Part shown: positions 21,883 through 31,700 of the stretch, in pieces
Layout: each line of letters begins with the position of its first letter
Position numbering within the stretch: the first letter of the stretch is position 1
DNA from: CACORA01 sp044234625
GTDB lineage: Bacteria > Planctomycetota > Planctomycetia > Pirellulales > UBA1268
Reading direction: 5' to 3'
DNA length: 35,992 nucleotides
Assembly: GCA_044234625.1 (NCBI GenBank)
Contig: JBIIIP010000016.1
Location: forward strand, 1-35,992
The notes under the pieces: generated by a model
Databases searched by the model: none
Told to the model about the DNA's origin: nothing
Seen by the model: the letters and a program-made list of their open reading frames with translations, nothing else
Position numbers and translations under genes: made by a program

Positions 21883-22953
21883 TCAGGCTTGACCGAATAC
21901 GGTGCGGCGGGCCACGCTCCACCATCCCGGTTGGTCGAGGCCGAGGTAGGGAGAGCCGTCCGGCAGCGACCGCACGAGGTGTTCGTGCGCGGCCTTGAGA
22001 TTGTGGTAGGGCAACGACGGGAAGAGATGGTGCAGGGCGTGGTAGCGGATCGAGAACGGGAAGAAGAGCCAGGTCAGCGGGTCGCGGCCGGTGAAGTTGC
22101 AGGAATCGACCACGTGTGATTCGAGCGTGACGGGGCTCCCGTCGCCTTCGAAGTGGTGGTCGGCGAGCTGCCGCATCTGGTTCATGACGAGCGTTGTCAC
22201 CGCGAGCACGTAGAGCAGCACGAGCCGGCTCGGCGGCGCGATGCCGAGAAGGACGCTCACCGGAATGAAGGCGGCCCGCAGGAAGCAGGGAATCTCGACG
22301 GCGGTGATGGCGAACCGGTCGAACGGTGTGATCTTCCGCCTGTAGCGGAGGTTCATCGTCAGCGAGCTGGCCCGCTCGAGCGTGGCCTGCCGCAACCGGG
22401 GGGAAAGGAAGGAGAGCGGCGCGAGCAGAAACCGCAGAAACACGAGCACGGGGAAAACCGCGACGTGGGCCGCGTAGATCAGGCCGCTCCGCCAGCTGCC
22501 TGCTTCGAGCACGTTGGCGACGTATTCCGGGTCCTCGGGCGTGCCATACATGCGGGCGCTGTGGTGGTCGCGGTGGTGCCGCGTGAAGAAGGGAGACGGG
22601 GCGAGCGTCATCACGCCCACGAGCAGATTCCAGGCGACCTTGAAGGCCCGCATCTCGTGATGGCCGAGGTGGCAGACCTCGTGGATCAGCGAGCCGAGGC
22701 GGTAGAGCCAGAACACGGCGACCGGAAAGGCGGCCAGCTGCTGCCACGAGCCCAGGGGGGCCACGAGGTAGACCGTGGCCGCCGTGTAGGCGATGACGAG
22801 CGACACGATGAAGTCGGCCCAGTAGCGGAGGGGCTGCACCGCGAAATAGTCGACGGGGGCCGCGCGGATCGCGCGGCGGGCCTCGCTCACCCAGCCGCCG
22901 TCGCCGGAACTGTCCGGGCAGACGGTGGCTGACGGGGCTTCCATGGTCGGCAT
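21883..22953 (-). CDS. Membrane fatty acid desaturase family protein
   Basis: 356-aa integral membrane di-iron enzyme. Three histidine boxes are present: HEVCH (91-95, followed by LGHHE), HRDHH (127-131, in FTRHHRDHHSAR) and HALHH (305-309, in RYHALHHLFPSLPYHN). Hydrophobic pairs lie near 45-85, 105-120 and 165-220. Family members insert double bonds or hydroxyls into lipid acyl chains. ATG 22953 has AAAGGA six bases upstream, preferred over the longer frame. It lies 108 bp downstream of a NarL-type regulator on the same strand, as des genes lie by desR in Bacillus. Hydroxylase or carotenoid-type activity cannot be excluded. Confidence 0.9.
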   Translation of the reverse strand: MPTMEAPSATVCPDSSGDGGWVSEARRAIRAAPVDYFAVQPLRYWADFIVSLVIAYTAATVYLVAPLGSWQQLAAFPVAVFWLYRLGSLIHEVCHLGHHEMRAFKVAWNLLVGVMTLAPSPFFTRHHRDHHSARMYGTPEDPEYVANVLEAGSWRSGLIYAAHVAVFPVLVFLRFLLAPLSFLSPRLRQATLERASSLTMNLRYRRKITPFDRFAITAVEIPCFLRAAFIPVSVLLGIAPPSRLVLLYVLAVTTLVMNQMRQLADHHFEGDGSPVTLESHVVDSCNFTGRDPLTWLFFPFSIRYHALHHLFPSLPYHNLKAAHEHLVRSLPDGSPYLGLDQPGWWSVARRTVFGQA

Positions 22954-23061
22954 GGTGATTCCTTTCGCGAGCGCGTGGTCGGAAGGCACGGGGGTGGGGA
23001 GCAGACCAGAAAACACCAGCCCTCGATACCCCACTCCCGCGTGGTGGGGCCGCGGCCGGAT

Positions 23062-23694
23062 TCAGGCCACGCCATGGCGAATCGCCCACACCGCCGCCTG
23101 CGTGCGGTCGTTGAGCGACATCTTGCGAAGCAGGTTCTGCACGTGTTCCTTCACCGTCTCCACGCTGATCTCCAGGGAATCGGCGATCTCCTGGTTCGAC
23201 AGTCCCATGGCGATCAGCCGCAGCACCTGCGACTCGCGGGGCGTGAGCTGCACGTCGGTCTTCACGAGCGCTGTCTTGTTGGCCATCGCGCCCGCCACGC
23301 GCCGCATCTCACCCGCCCGCGCCGGCGCCCTGCCGGCCGCCGCATTGGTGACGGCGTCGATGATTTCGGTTCGGCTGGCCGTCTTGAGCACGTAGTCGTG
23401 GGCGCCGGCCGAGATGGCCCGAGCGATGTAGGTCGGGTTCTCAAACGCCGAGAGAACCACCACGCGGGTCTGCGCCGATGCCGAACGGATCGGCTTGATG
23501 GCGTCGAGGCCGTCCGTCTCGCCGATGCGAACATCGAGCAGCACGACATCGGGCTTGAGCCGGCGGGCGGCCTTGATGCCCGCGTCGGCATCGCCGGCCT
23601 CGCCGACGACCTTGATGGGCGAATCCCTGAAGAGGCTCGCCAGGCCGTGGCGAATGATCTCGTGATCATCGATGACGACGACGGATGTGGGCAT
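23062..23694 (-). CDS. NarL/FixJ-family response regulator
   Basis: 210-aa two-component regulator. The receiver domain (1-120) has acidic Asp9-Asp10, phosphoacceptor Asp54 (VVLLDVRIGE), the switch Ser82 and Lys104 (YVLK). The C-terminal LuxR-type HTH (about 145-205) reads LTPRESQVLRLIAMGLSNQE, then IADSLEISVETVKEHVQNLL. A linker rich in Ala joins them. ATG 23694 is chosen; an in-frame ATG at 23727 would add 11 residues. No histidine kinase is nearby, so it is an orphan here. The desaturase gene follows on the same strand and may be its target. Confidence 0.93.
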   Translation of the reverse strand: MPTSVVVIDDHEIIRHGLASLFRDSPIKVVGEAGDADAGIKAARRLKPDVVLLDVRIGETDGLDAIKPIRSASAQTRVVVLSAFENPTYIARAISAGAHDYVLKTASRTEIIDAVTNAAAGRAPARAGEMRRVAGAMANKTALVKTDVQLTPRESQVLRLIAMGLSNQEIADSLEISVETVKEHVQNLLRKMSLNDRTQAAVWAIRHGVA

Positions 23695-23769
23695 GGGGGC
23701 AAGGCTTCCTGGAGGGCGGGATGGCAACCCCGGACGAGGATTGCGAAGCGAGCACCTTACAGGGAGAGA

Positions 23770-23814
23770 GTCCCCTCAGAAAAGGGGACGTCGCGGGGGC
23801 TGCGCCTGAGGCGC
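23770..23814. repeat. Two adjacent hairpins before the pseudouridine synthase gene
   Basis: GTCCCCT (23770-23776) / AGGGGAC (23783-23789) with a 6-nt loop, then GCGCC-TGA-GGCGC (23802-23814). They lie in the leader of the RluA-type gene, 22 bp before its ATG. They may end upstream transcription or shape the leader; no riboswitch class recognised. Confidence 0.55.
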
Positions 23815-23835
23815 AAAGTGTGGCAGGATAAGTCG

Positions 23836-24579
23836 ATGAGCAGTGTGCCCAAAATCCTCCACGAGGCGTCCGGCGTGATCGGGCTCTGGAAGCCGAGCGG
23901 CCTGCCGACCCAGGCGCCGCCGGGCATCGCCTCCGCCGAGGCGTGGCTGCGCGAGCGGCTCGGGCCCGGCCGGTATCTCGGCGTTCCCCACCGTCTCGAC
24001 CGCGGCGTCTCCGGGATCATGCTCTTCGCCTCCACGCCGCGGGCCGCCCGGCAGCTGTCGCGACAATTCGAGCGGCGGACGGTGAGCAAGGCCTATCTCG
24101 CGCTCGCCGCGGCCGAGGCTGCCGCCGGCGCGGTGGCCGCACTGGAGGACGCGCCGGAAGGCGTGACGTGGACCGACATCCTCGAGAAGGTGCCGGACGA
24201 GCCGCGGGCCAGGGTGGTGACCGCGGCCAGCGGCGGCGGCAAACCGGCGGCCGCCCGGGCGCGATTACTTGGCCGCTTTCCTGCCATGCAGGCCGTGCTG
24301 CTCTACCTCGAGCCACAGACCGGCCGCATGCACCAACTGCGCGTGCAGGCGGCCGCCCGCGGCCTGCCGATCCTCGGCGACACGCTCTATGGAGGCCCGC
24401 TCGGGCCGTTTGTTTCGCCGGCCGACCCGCGGCAGGCCGCCATCGCACTGCATGCCTGGCGGATCACGTTCACCGACCCCGGCACGGCCGCCTTGGTGAC
24501 GCTCCAGGCGCCGCTGCCGGCAGCCTGGCCGGCAGACGTCACGCGGGCGGTTAGCAGACTGTGGAACAAGTCTGCCTGA
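23836..24579 (+). CDS. RluA-family RNA pseudouridine synthase
   Basis: 247-aa enzyme converting uridine to pseudouridine in rRNA or tRNA. The catalytic motif HRLDRGVSGIMLFA (Asp55) is intact, though GVSG replaces the usual TSG. Other landmarks are VIGLWKPSGLPTQ, the segment SRQFERRTVSKAYLAL and the C-terminal LEPQTGRMHQLRVQAAARG, ILGDTLYGG. There is no S4 domain, as in the short RluA/RluE-like enzymes, and a ~30-residue Ala/Gly-rich insert sits near 100-140. ATG 23836 has AGGA about 7 bases upstream. Single gene; the target site cannot be told from sequence. Confidence 0.92.
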   Translation: MSSVPKILHEASGVIGLWKPSGLPTQAPPGIASAEAWLRERLGPGRYLGVPHRLDRGVSGIMLFASTPRAARQLSRQFERRTVSKAYLALAAAEAAAGAVAALEDAPEGVTWTDILEKVPDEPRARVVTAASGGGKPAAARARLLGRFPAMQAVLLYLEPQTGRMHQLRVQAAARGLPILGDTLYGGPLGPFVSPADPRQAAIALHAWRITFTDPGTAALVTLQAPLPAAWPADVTRAVSRLWNKSA

Positions 24580-24650
24580 GCAGGATGCGAGGACCGTCGA
24601 CCCAGGAAACCCTCGGTGTTTTCTGCGGTCGACCAAGTGGAGCAACGTGA

Positions 24651-24667
24651 CGGCTGCTTCGCAGCCG
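24651..24667. terminator. Hairpin between convergent genes, possible terminator
   Basis: CGGCTGC-TTC-GCAGCCG, a 7-bp perfect stem, with a short T-run (24682-24686) further on. It lies between the convergent pseudouridine synthase and glycosyltransferase genes. The T-run is not adjacent, so the terminator role is uncertain. Confidence 0.4.
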
Positions 24668-24696
24668 GGGCCATGGATGGCTTTTTCCACGGACAT

Positions 24697-26949
24697 CTAG
24701 GGAGGCGTGATCCAGCCGGCGTGCACGAGCCAGCGTTCCAGCCAGGGCATCGTCCACGGACTCCACGTCGGATAGGCCACCGACACGACCGATACGCCGA
24801 GCAACAGGAGCGCCACGCCGCGGCCCAGCCGGCCACGGCCCAGCCAGTCGGCGGCGGGCACCGCTGCGGCCACCCACAGCGGCGCTAGCCAGAATGCCCA
24901 GCGAAAGCCCGCCGTGCTGCCGCCGTAGTTGCGGTCGAGTTGCGGCCGGCAGAGATAAAACCCGATCACCACGACCGACACCGCGGCGATCGCCGCCGCG
25001 AAGCGGGCCAGGACCCGATCCCCCTGCCGGCGGCCGACGAGCGCGGCGAGGCCGGGGATCACGAGCAGCCAGGCCGGCGTGAGCGAAAAGATGCCGTGGT
25101 GCCCCACCAGCGCGTGCCAGGCGTAGACGGCCGGCGAACGCTCGCCTCGGTCCACGCCCTGCGGGGCCCGCCAGTAGCTCGTCAGCTTCTTGCCGTTGGC
25201 CAGCGGCAGTTCATAGTCGTACCAATTGTCGGGGTTCCAGGTGGCGCCCGGCGGATCGATGGCCACGCGCTCGCCCCCCGGCTGGCGGTGCGCGTAGGGA
25301 GGAGCCAGGTGGCCGTGGGCGAGGATGTTCGTGCCCAGCGCCGCCATCGCCACGAGCGCCGCGGCCGGCGCCGCGGCCAGCGCCGTCCGTCGCAGGTCGA
25401 CCGTCGCCAGCAGGAGCAGCACCGCCGCCAGCCAGGCCAATGCCGGCAGTTCGCAGGCCGCGGCGAGGGCTGCGGCCAGGCCCGCCGCGGCGAACATCCG
25501 CCACGACCGCGCGCCGTCTTGGAGCACACGCACCACGAGCCAGCCGCTCACGGCCGTGCAGGCGGCGGCGGGAACGTGGTTGGTGAACACCACGGCAAAC
25601 GTCGTGAGCAGCGTGCCGCAGGCCACGAGCGCCACCGCCCAGATGCGGCCCCAGTCGGTGGTGCCGATCCGCTCCACCATCCGGCTGGTGAAGGCGATTG
25701 TCATGGCCAGTGGCACCAGGCCGATGAGCACCATGAGGATGCGTCCCAACTCGAAGGGATGGTCGCCGAGCGTCCAGCCGGTGAGCCGGTGGAGCGCCCA
25801 GTAGGGGCCCGCGACGAGCACCGAGAGCAGCGGCGGCTTGCTCGAATAGAGCCGCAACCTGCCGGATGCATCGGGGTGGGCGACGGCGTCGATCGTGTCC
25901 CAGCCCGGCTCCGTGACGAGTTCATCGATGACGAAGGAGCCCTTCTCGACCAGCGCCCGCACCGTCAGCCAGCGGCTCCGGTCGTTGGCGGAGAGAAAGG
26001 GCCGCACGAGCCGTTTCTGCTCCTCGATGCGGCGGCGGATGGCAGCCGGATCGACGGGGCCGCCGGCCGCCGTCGCCGCCCCGACCGCGTCGCTGACCAG
26101 CCGCTGCTCGAGGGCCAGGCGATCGACGCTGGCCACCGCGCCGATCCGACCGAGCACGCCGGCGAGGGCGACGAGCGCAAGCAGCGTGTAAACGCCACGG
26201 CGCACACGGCCGCGGGATTCGCTGCGGGCGGGCCGCCGCGGCATGCGGCCGCCGGCCCGCACGATCGTGGCCACACGCACGAGGTCGAGAAAGCCGCGCA
26301 CGAAGCGGGCGGGGCCGTATTTCGACACGCCGCGGGTTCGCGGCCGATGATGCACCGGCGTCTCGACCACGCGGTAGCCCTCCTTGGCGGCGAACACCGG
26401 AATGAAGCGGTGCATGTCGTCGGCCAGCGGAAGGCAGCCGGCGACCTCGGCCCGCATGGCCTTCAGGCCGCAGTTGTGGTCGTGCAGATGCAGCCCCGTG
26501 AGCCAGCCGGCGAGCACGTTGAACACCCGCGAGGGAATCGTCTTGTGCCACGGGTCGAGCCGCGGTGATTTCCAGCCGTTGACGAGATCGGGATGGGCGG
26601 GGCTGCGGCCCTGGCCGAGCATGGCCACCATCCGCGGGATCTCCGCGGGGTCATCCTGCCCGTCGCCGTCGAGCATCACGAGCACCGGTCCGCGGCAGCG
26701 GCGGAAGCCAGCGGAAAGCGAGGCCGATTTGCCGCGCGGCTGCGGCAGGCGGATGCCCACGACGCGGGCATCGGCGCCGGCCGACTGGATCTCGGCCCAC
26801 GTGCCATCCCGCGAGCCGTCGTCGACGACGAACAACTCCCAGGTGAGCCCAACGCCATCGAGCGCCGCCCGCAGCTCGGCCACGAGCGGGGCAATGTTGC
26901 CCGCCTCGTCGCGCGCCGGAACGACCACTGACACGTCGGGCAGGCTCAT
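24697..26949 (-). CDS. GT2 glycosyltransferase fused to a multi-pass membrane domain
   Basis: 750-aa protein. Residues 1-240 are a dolichol-phosphate-mannose-synthase-like GT2 domain: VSVVVPARDEAGNIAPLV, FVVDDGSRDGT (Asp43-Asp44), the DxD-type LDGDGQDDP (94-101), GLKAMRAEVA and RPRTRGVSKYG. After a basic linker, residues about 265-740 hold ten or more hydrophobic segments (for example LLALVALAGVLGRIGA, ILMVLIGLVPLAMTIAF), like a GT-C or PMT-type scaffold with a periplasmic loop. This suggests transfer of a sugar to a lipid carrier and then to an envelope polymer or protein; inferred. ATG 26949 lacks a clear ribosome binding site. Divergent from the AI-2E-type permease gene. Confidence 0.85.
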   Translation of the reverse strand: MSLPDVSVVVPARDEAGNIAPLVAELRAALDGVGLTWELFVVDDGSRDGTWAEIQSAGADARVVGIRLPQPRGKSASLSAGFRRCRGPVLVMLDGDGQDDPAEIPRMVAMLGQGRSPAHPDLVNGWKSPRLDPWHKTIPSRVFNVLAGWLTGLHLHDHNCGLKAMRAEVAGCLPLADDMHRFIPVFAAKEGYRVVETPVHHRPRTRGVSKYGPARFVRGFLDLVRVATIVRAGGRMPRRPARSESRGRVRRGVYTLLALVALAGVLGRIGAVASVDRLALEQRLVSDAVGAATAAGGPVDPAAIRRRIEEQKRLVRPFLSANDRSRWLTVRALVEKGSFVIDELVTEPGWDTIDAVAHPDASGRLRLYSSKPPLLSVLVAGPYWALHRLTGWTLGDHPFELGRILMVLIGLVPLAMTIAFTSRMVERIGTTDWGRIWAVALVACGTLLTTFAVVFTNHVPAAACTAVSGWLVVRVLQDGARSWRMFAAAGLAAALAAACELPALAWLAAVLLLLATVDLRRTALAAAPAAALVAMAALGTNILAHGHLAPPYAHRQPGGERVAIDPPGATWNPDNWYDYELPLANGKKLTSYWRAPQGVDRGERSPAVYAWHALVGHHGIFSLTPAWLLVIPGLAALVGRRQGDRVLARFAAAIAAVSVVVIGFYLCRPQLDRNYGGSTAGFRWAFWLAPLWVAAAVPAADWLGRGRLGRGVALLLLGVSVVSVAYPTWSPWTMPWLERWLVHAGWITPP

Positions 26950-27069
26950 GCATCGGCGTCCATTGTCGGGAAGCGGCCCGGCTTTCGCCGCCGCGGGTTG
27001 CCGGGGGAGGATACCCTTGAAGTAGACTCCGCTCCACGTCGGTTCGTCGTCGTCTCTGGAAAAGTCCCC

Positions 27070-28149
27070 ATGACCCGCCTGATGTCGCTGGGCATCATCC
27101 TCGGCCTCGTCGCCGTGTTCGGCCTGCTTTCGCTGCGGGTGCTGGCGAGTTTTCTCCTGCCGCTGCTGCTCTCGGCGATGCTCGTGGTGATCTTCGGGCC
27201 GCTGCACCGCTGGCTGATGCGGCGGTTTTCCTGGTCCGACTGGCTGGCGGCGCTCGTCACCACGCTGTTCGTGCTGCTGATCGTGCTCGTGCCGCTACTC
27301 ATCGTGGTGGTGCGCGCCGGCGGCGAGGCGGTGGCCATGTTCCGCAGCCCCAGCGGCCTCAAGCTCGATCCCACCGTGCTCGGCAGCCTGGTGGCGAACG
27401 TCACCGAGGCCACGGGCCTGCCCATCTCCGCGGACGACGTGAACGGCGAATTGAGGAAGGTCGCCGAAGACCTCATCGGCCCCATCGCCAAAAGCGCCCC
27501 GAAGGTGCTCGTGAAGATGATCATCGGGCTGATCGTGATGATCATCTCCTTCTTCTACTTCCTGGCCGATGGCCCGCGGATGATCAAGGCGGTGATGCGG
27601 CTGGTGCCCCTCGACCAGCGCTACCAGTGGCAACTGCTCGCGGAGTTCGAGGAAGTCAGCCGGGCGGTGATGAGCTCCACGCTCCTGGCCGCGCTGGCCC
27701 AGTCGTTGCTCGCCGGCATCGGCTTCTCCGTGGCCGGCCTGCAGGGTGTGTTCCTGCTTATGCTGCTCACCTTCTTCGGCGCGCTGATCCCTTTCGTGGG
27801 TGCCGCGGCCGTTTGGGGCACGGCCAGCCTGTATCTCCTGTTTTTCGTGAAGGATTCCTGGGCGGCGGCTGGTCTGGCTGCCTGGGGCGCGTGCGTGGTA
27901 TCGACGGTCGACAACATCATCAAGCCGATCGTGCTCCACGGGCAGTCGAAGTTGCACCCGCTGTTCGCCCTGTTGAGCGTGCTCGGCGGCGTCACCGCGC
28001 TGGGGCCGATCGGCATCTTCGTTGGCCCGATCGCGGTGGCCTTCCTCCAGGCGGCCCTGACGATGCTGCAGACGGAACTCGACCACATCGCGGGCACGGG
28101 CGGGAAGTTGCCGCCGCAGGACATGGCTCCGGGGAGCCACACGGGCTAG
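27070..28149 (+). CDS. AI-2E family transporter (PerM/TqsA/YdiK type)
   Basis: 359-aa membrane protein with about eight hydrophobic segments in the family's order: three near the N-terminus (GIILGLVAVFGLLSL; LASFLLPLLLSAMLVVIFGP; LAALVTTLFVLLIVLVPLLI), a soluble section (100-155), then MIIGLIVMIISFFYFLADGP, LLAALAQSLLAGIGFSVAGL and the conserved end VVSTVDNIIKPIVLHGQ, IGIFVGPIAVAFLQAAL. Members export small molecules or act in Na+/H+ exchange; the quorum-signal name is historical. ATG 27070 is chosen since the longer frame adds a charged stretch; the GGAA upstream is weak. Confidence 0.9.
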   Translation: MTRLMSLGIILGLVAVFGLLSLRVLASFLLPLLLSAMLVVIFGPLHRWLMRRFSWSDWLAALVTTLFVLLIVLVPLLIVVVRAGGEAVAMFRSPSGLKLDPTVLGSLVANVTEATGLPISADDVNGELRKVAEDLIGPIAKSAPKVLVKMIIGLIVMIISFFYFLADGPRMIKAVMRLVPLDQRYQWQLLAEFEEVSRAVMSSTLLAALAQSLLAGIGFSVAGLQGVFLLMLLTFFGALIPFVGAAAVWGTASLYLLFFVKDSWAAAGLAAWGACVVSTVDNIIKPIVLHGQSKLHPLFALLSVLGGVTALGPIGIFVGPIAVAFLQAALTMLQTELDHIAGTGGKLPPQDMAPGSHTG

Positions 28150-28248
28150 TTTTTCCCGGACAAAAGGGGTTGCCGGGGGCAGACGTTCTGTCCCGTCTGC
28201 TAAACTCCCGCGGCGTGCGGGTTCGGGTTCTTGCGTGGAGAAGAGACC

Positions 28249-28704
28249 ATGGTCGTGGAAACGCTCCTGGCGATCGTCTGCCTCTTGGCGACGGGCATCG
28301 AGGCGGCCTATGTGCCTGCCGACGAAGGGGGAGGAGATTATCTCGTGCGGGTCGAGCCTGATCTCGTCCGCAATGCGTCTCCCTACACGTTCACCAGCGA
28401 CGTGCCCGCCGACTCACGGGACGTGCGGCGCGTGAAGATTTACGTGGCCGATTCGTGGCCGCCGGCGGTGGAGCGGGCCGTGCTCGATGCTGCGAAGCGG
28501 CCGCGGACGGCGCCGGTCGCAGCGACACGGATGGCGGTGGCGGAAACCTCGGCGGTGCAGACCGACAAGCCGTGGCCCCTGTTGATCGGCAGCCTGATCG
28601 CGCTCTTCCTGTCGCTCGGCGCCAATGCCTATCTCGGCATGCTCCTGGGCAACATGCGGGCCCGCTACCTGCGCGACATCCAGCAGGGCATCGCCGAGGC
28701 CTAG
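28249..28704 (+). CDS. Hypothetical membrane protein (151 aa)
   Basis: Not recognised. ATG 28249 has GGAG eight bases upstream; a TTG at 28231 is a weaker option. A signal peptide-like start (MVVETLLAIVCLLATGIEAA) is followed by a soluble domain (20-105) with a repeated DVRRVKIYVADSWPPAVERA section, then a transmembrane helix near 110-135 (PLLIGSLIALFLSLGANAYL) and a short basic tail (NMRARYLRDIQQGIAEA). The outer domain would face the periplasm. A 7-bp hairpin (28179-28185 / 28194-28200) lies upstream in the gap after the permease gene. Confidence 0.75.
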   Translation: MVVETLLAIVCLLATGIEAAYVPADEGGGDYLVRVEPDLVRNASPYTFTSDVPADSRDVRRVKIYVADSWPPAVERAVLDAAKRPRTAPVAATRMAVAETSAVQTDKPWPLLIGSLIALFLSLGANAYLGMLLGNMRARYLRDIQQGIAEA

Positions 28705-28763
28705 AACGCTCAGAAGCGTAGAACGCTCAGAAGCGAAGCAACAGGCCTTTGGCCTGTCTTCGC
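28702..28763. repeat. Tandem 17-bp repeat and hairpin between convergent genes
   Basis: TAGAACGCTCAGAAGCG is present twice in tandem (28702-28718, 28719-28735). It is followed by nested inverted repeats: GCGAAG (28733-28738) with CTTCGC (28758-28763), and ACAGGCC-TTT-GGCCTGT (28741-28757). The first unit starts within the stop codon of the 151-aa gene. It may act as a shared terminator for the convergent genes. Confidence 0.8.
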
Positions 28764-28785
28764 GTCGGCTCCACCTTCTTCCGCG

Positions 28786-31700
28786 CTACTTCCGCCGGCG
28801 CCGCGTGGAGGGCTTCCGGGCAGGCTCTTCCTCCGCGATGGCCGTGTCGCCCTCCGGCGGCTCCGCCATGGCGCCGAAAAAGTAATGCTCGGCCGGCCAC
28901 GGGTCGCCCGATGTTTCCGCCAGCACGGCCACATGCCGCGGCGGAGTAGAGGGCTCGTAACGCACCGGAGCCGGGGCCGTGACCGTCGCGGGAGCCGCGG
29001 TGGCCGGGGCCGTGAGCCACTGGGCATGCGGATGCGTGAGCGACCGCACGGTGGCTCCCGCTGCGGCGAAGATCGCGGCCACATGCGCATGGCAGGTGAG
29101 CACGAGCAACTGCCGCTCACCAGGCTGATCGGCCGCGAATTCGACGAGCACGCGGGCCGCCGCGCGGGCCCGTTCGTCGTCGAAATTCACCAGCGCGTCG
29201 TCCATCACCACCGGCAGCTGCACGCCGTGCCGCTGCAGGTCGCGGACGAGCGCCAGCCGCAGCGCCAAAAACACCTGCTCCCGCGTGCCACGGCTGAGCC
29301 GCTCCGGCTGCCAGATCGCGCCGTCGGCGTCGTGCACCTCCAGCTTCGGCTCGTCGATCGTCGTCGTGATCCGCGTGTAGCGGCCATCGGTAAGGCGGGC
29401 CAGCCAGTGCGAGGCATCGCGGAGCGCCGGCGGCTGATGATCGCGGGCCACGGCAGCCCGCGTCGCCTCCAGGAAGAGCCCCGCCCGCTCCAGGAGCCGG
29501 CGGCGATCGAGCTGGGCCGCGAGCTGCTCGTCGATGTCGGCCAGCTCCGCCTGCAGCGGCTCGGTGGACCGATCCCTGGCGGCCGCGTCCACGCGGTTTG
29601 CCACCGCCGTGCGCCGGTCTTCCAGGGCGAGGAGCGACTCGCGCAGCCGGTCGGTGGCCTCGCGGGCGTCGGCCAGCCGCTTCTCCAGCGGCAAGCGCGC
29701 CGACTCCGCCAGCCAGAGGTCGAGATCGGCCGGCTCGTTAACCCCGCTCCGGGCGTCGATCCATGCCGCTTCCGCCGCCTCTACCGCGCGGCGGGCCTGG
29801 GCATACAGCGGGCGGCGGTCGACCTTGGCGAGAAACTCGGCCTGGGTGGCCGCGTCCCAGCGGGCATACAACTGCTGCACGACACGGTCGGCGAGCTTCA
29901 CCTGCCGCACCGCCTTGCGATGCCGCAGCCGGGCCCTTTCCAGGCTGCGGGCCGCCGACTGGCGAAGCCGATGCGACCGCCCTTCAGCCTCCAGCCGCTC
30001 GCGGAGTTGCCGCAGGTGGTCGAGGGGCGTGGTCTCCGGCACAAGATCGCATTCCACCATCAATTGGTCGATCCGCTGCGACCAACCGGCGAGCTCGTCA
30101 CGCTTGTGCCGCGCCTCCTCCGAGAGCCGACGGCGATCGTCGTCGAGCGCGAGCAGGGCCTGCCGGTGGTTTTCGATCGTGCGCACCTCGCGGGGCACGA
30201 GCGTGGGCGGGAGACCGCGCTGCTCGAGTGCCCGCCGCCAGCGGAGGCGGGCCCGCTTCCGGCCGGCGAGGGCCCGCTTCACATCGGCGCGGGCGAGCGA
30301 AACCTTGTCGGCGAGCACGTGCATCGAGCCCTCCCGGCTGGCAATCGCCTCCAGCCGCTCGACTTCCGCCTGAGCCGCCATCAGCCGGCGGTCGAGGCCG
30401 TGGGCGGCCCCGGCCGGCAGCTTCGCATCGAGCTCCGCCAGCTGCTCCCGGGCCTCGTCGCGTTGCCGTTGGGCCATCTCGTATTGCTGCCGGGCGGCCT
30501 CCAGCCGGGCCGAGGCCGCACGATCGAGCGACCAGGTGGTCACCGATGCGAGGCCGGTGCCCGCGAGGCCGAGCGCCGCGATGGCATAGGCCAGCGAGCC
30601 GGTGACGGCGCTCGGCAGGAGCAGCCCCGAGAGCAGCATGCCGGCGCCGACCACGAAGAGCAGGCCCAGCGGGATCAGCCAGCCGAGCGGCAGGAGCTGG
30701 CCTTCCACGTGATGGGCGACCTCGCGCTCCAGCTTCACAAGCGACTCGTCGAGCTCCTCGATCCGTTCATCGAGGGTGATGCGGTTGCGCAGCCCGGTGG
30801 CGCGGCCCGCGGCCTCCTCGATCGCCGCCGCGATCGTCATGCCCCCGAGGCCGGATCCCGACACCGCGCCCCGGGTGTCGGCGAGCTCGGCCTTCGCGCG
30901 GGCCAGGGCCCGCTTCGCCTCCTTCACGCGCCGCGATGCCCGGGCGCAGGCGCGGCCGCGGGCGCCGAGCGTGGAGAACGACAGCGCGAATCCCTCGGGC
31001 AGCACGAGATCGGTCGACGCATCGCCGGCCGCGTCGAACACGCGGTCGACCGCCACGAGCCGCGACAGCCCGGCGAGACCCACCTGTTCTCCAAACCGCC
31101 GCGCCGCGAGCCGGGCATGCGATTCCACCCGCGCCGCTTCGGCCGTGAGCCGGTCGACCCGCGGCTCTTCCTCGATCAGCGCGGCGACGGCGGCCCGCTT
31201 CCGCCACACGGCCGTTTCGGCCGGCACCTTGGCGAGGTCGCGGGCCCGGCGGCCGCGTGTCTTCTTTCGCCGCATGGCCACCCGCGCGAGCTTCTCGCGG
31301 CGGTGCATCGCCCGCTTCCAGGCATCACGGTCGGGGTGCACCAGCGCCGTTCCCTCGAGCGCGGCGAGCCGCTGCGCGGCGGACTCGCGGTCGTGGTAGA
31401 GCGGCTCCAGGGGCAGCACGCGGCGGATCACCTCCTCGGCCTCCTCGGAGCGGGCGATCGCCGCTTCGAGGGCGGCCATGTCGGCGTCGATCCGCGCCAA
31501 TTCGGCAACCAGCCCACCGGCGGCGATCGCCGGGGACCGCAGGGCGGTGAGCCGGGCGGCGGCATCGCGGCGCCGCTGCCGGAGCGACTCGATGGGTGAC
31601 ACGGCAGGGTCGGTCGAGTCGAGCCGACCGATCGCGTCGCGGAGATGCCCGAGCACGCGCGTCACCTTCGCGCGGTCGAGGCCCGCGGCCAGTTCGTAGA

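Noticed and set aside
24940..26568. 542-residue open frame on the plus strand
   Set aside because: Antisense to the glycosyltransferase fusion; rich in Arg, Gly and His, without motifs.
28885..31599. 904-residue open frame on the plus strand
   Set aside because: It is antisense to the YhaN-like gene, which has Walker A, signature and Walker B motifs. The frame has low-complexity Arg/Gly/Pro/His content and no motif; long antisense frames are common in GC-rich coding DNA.
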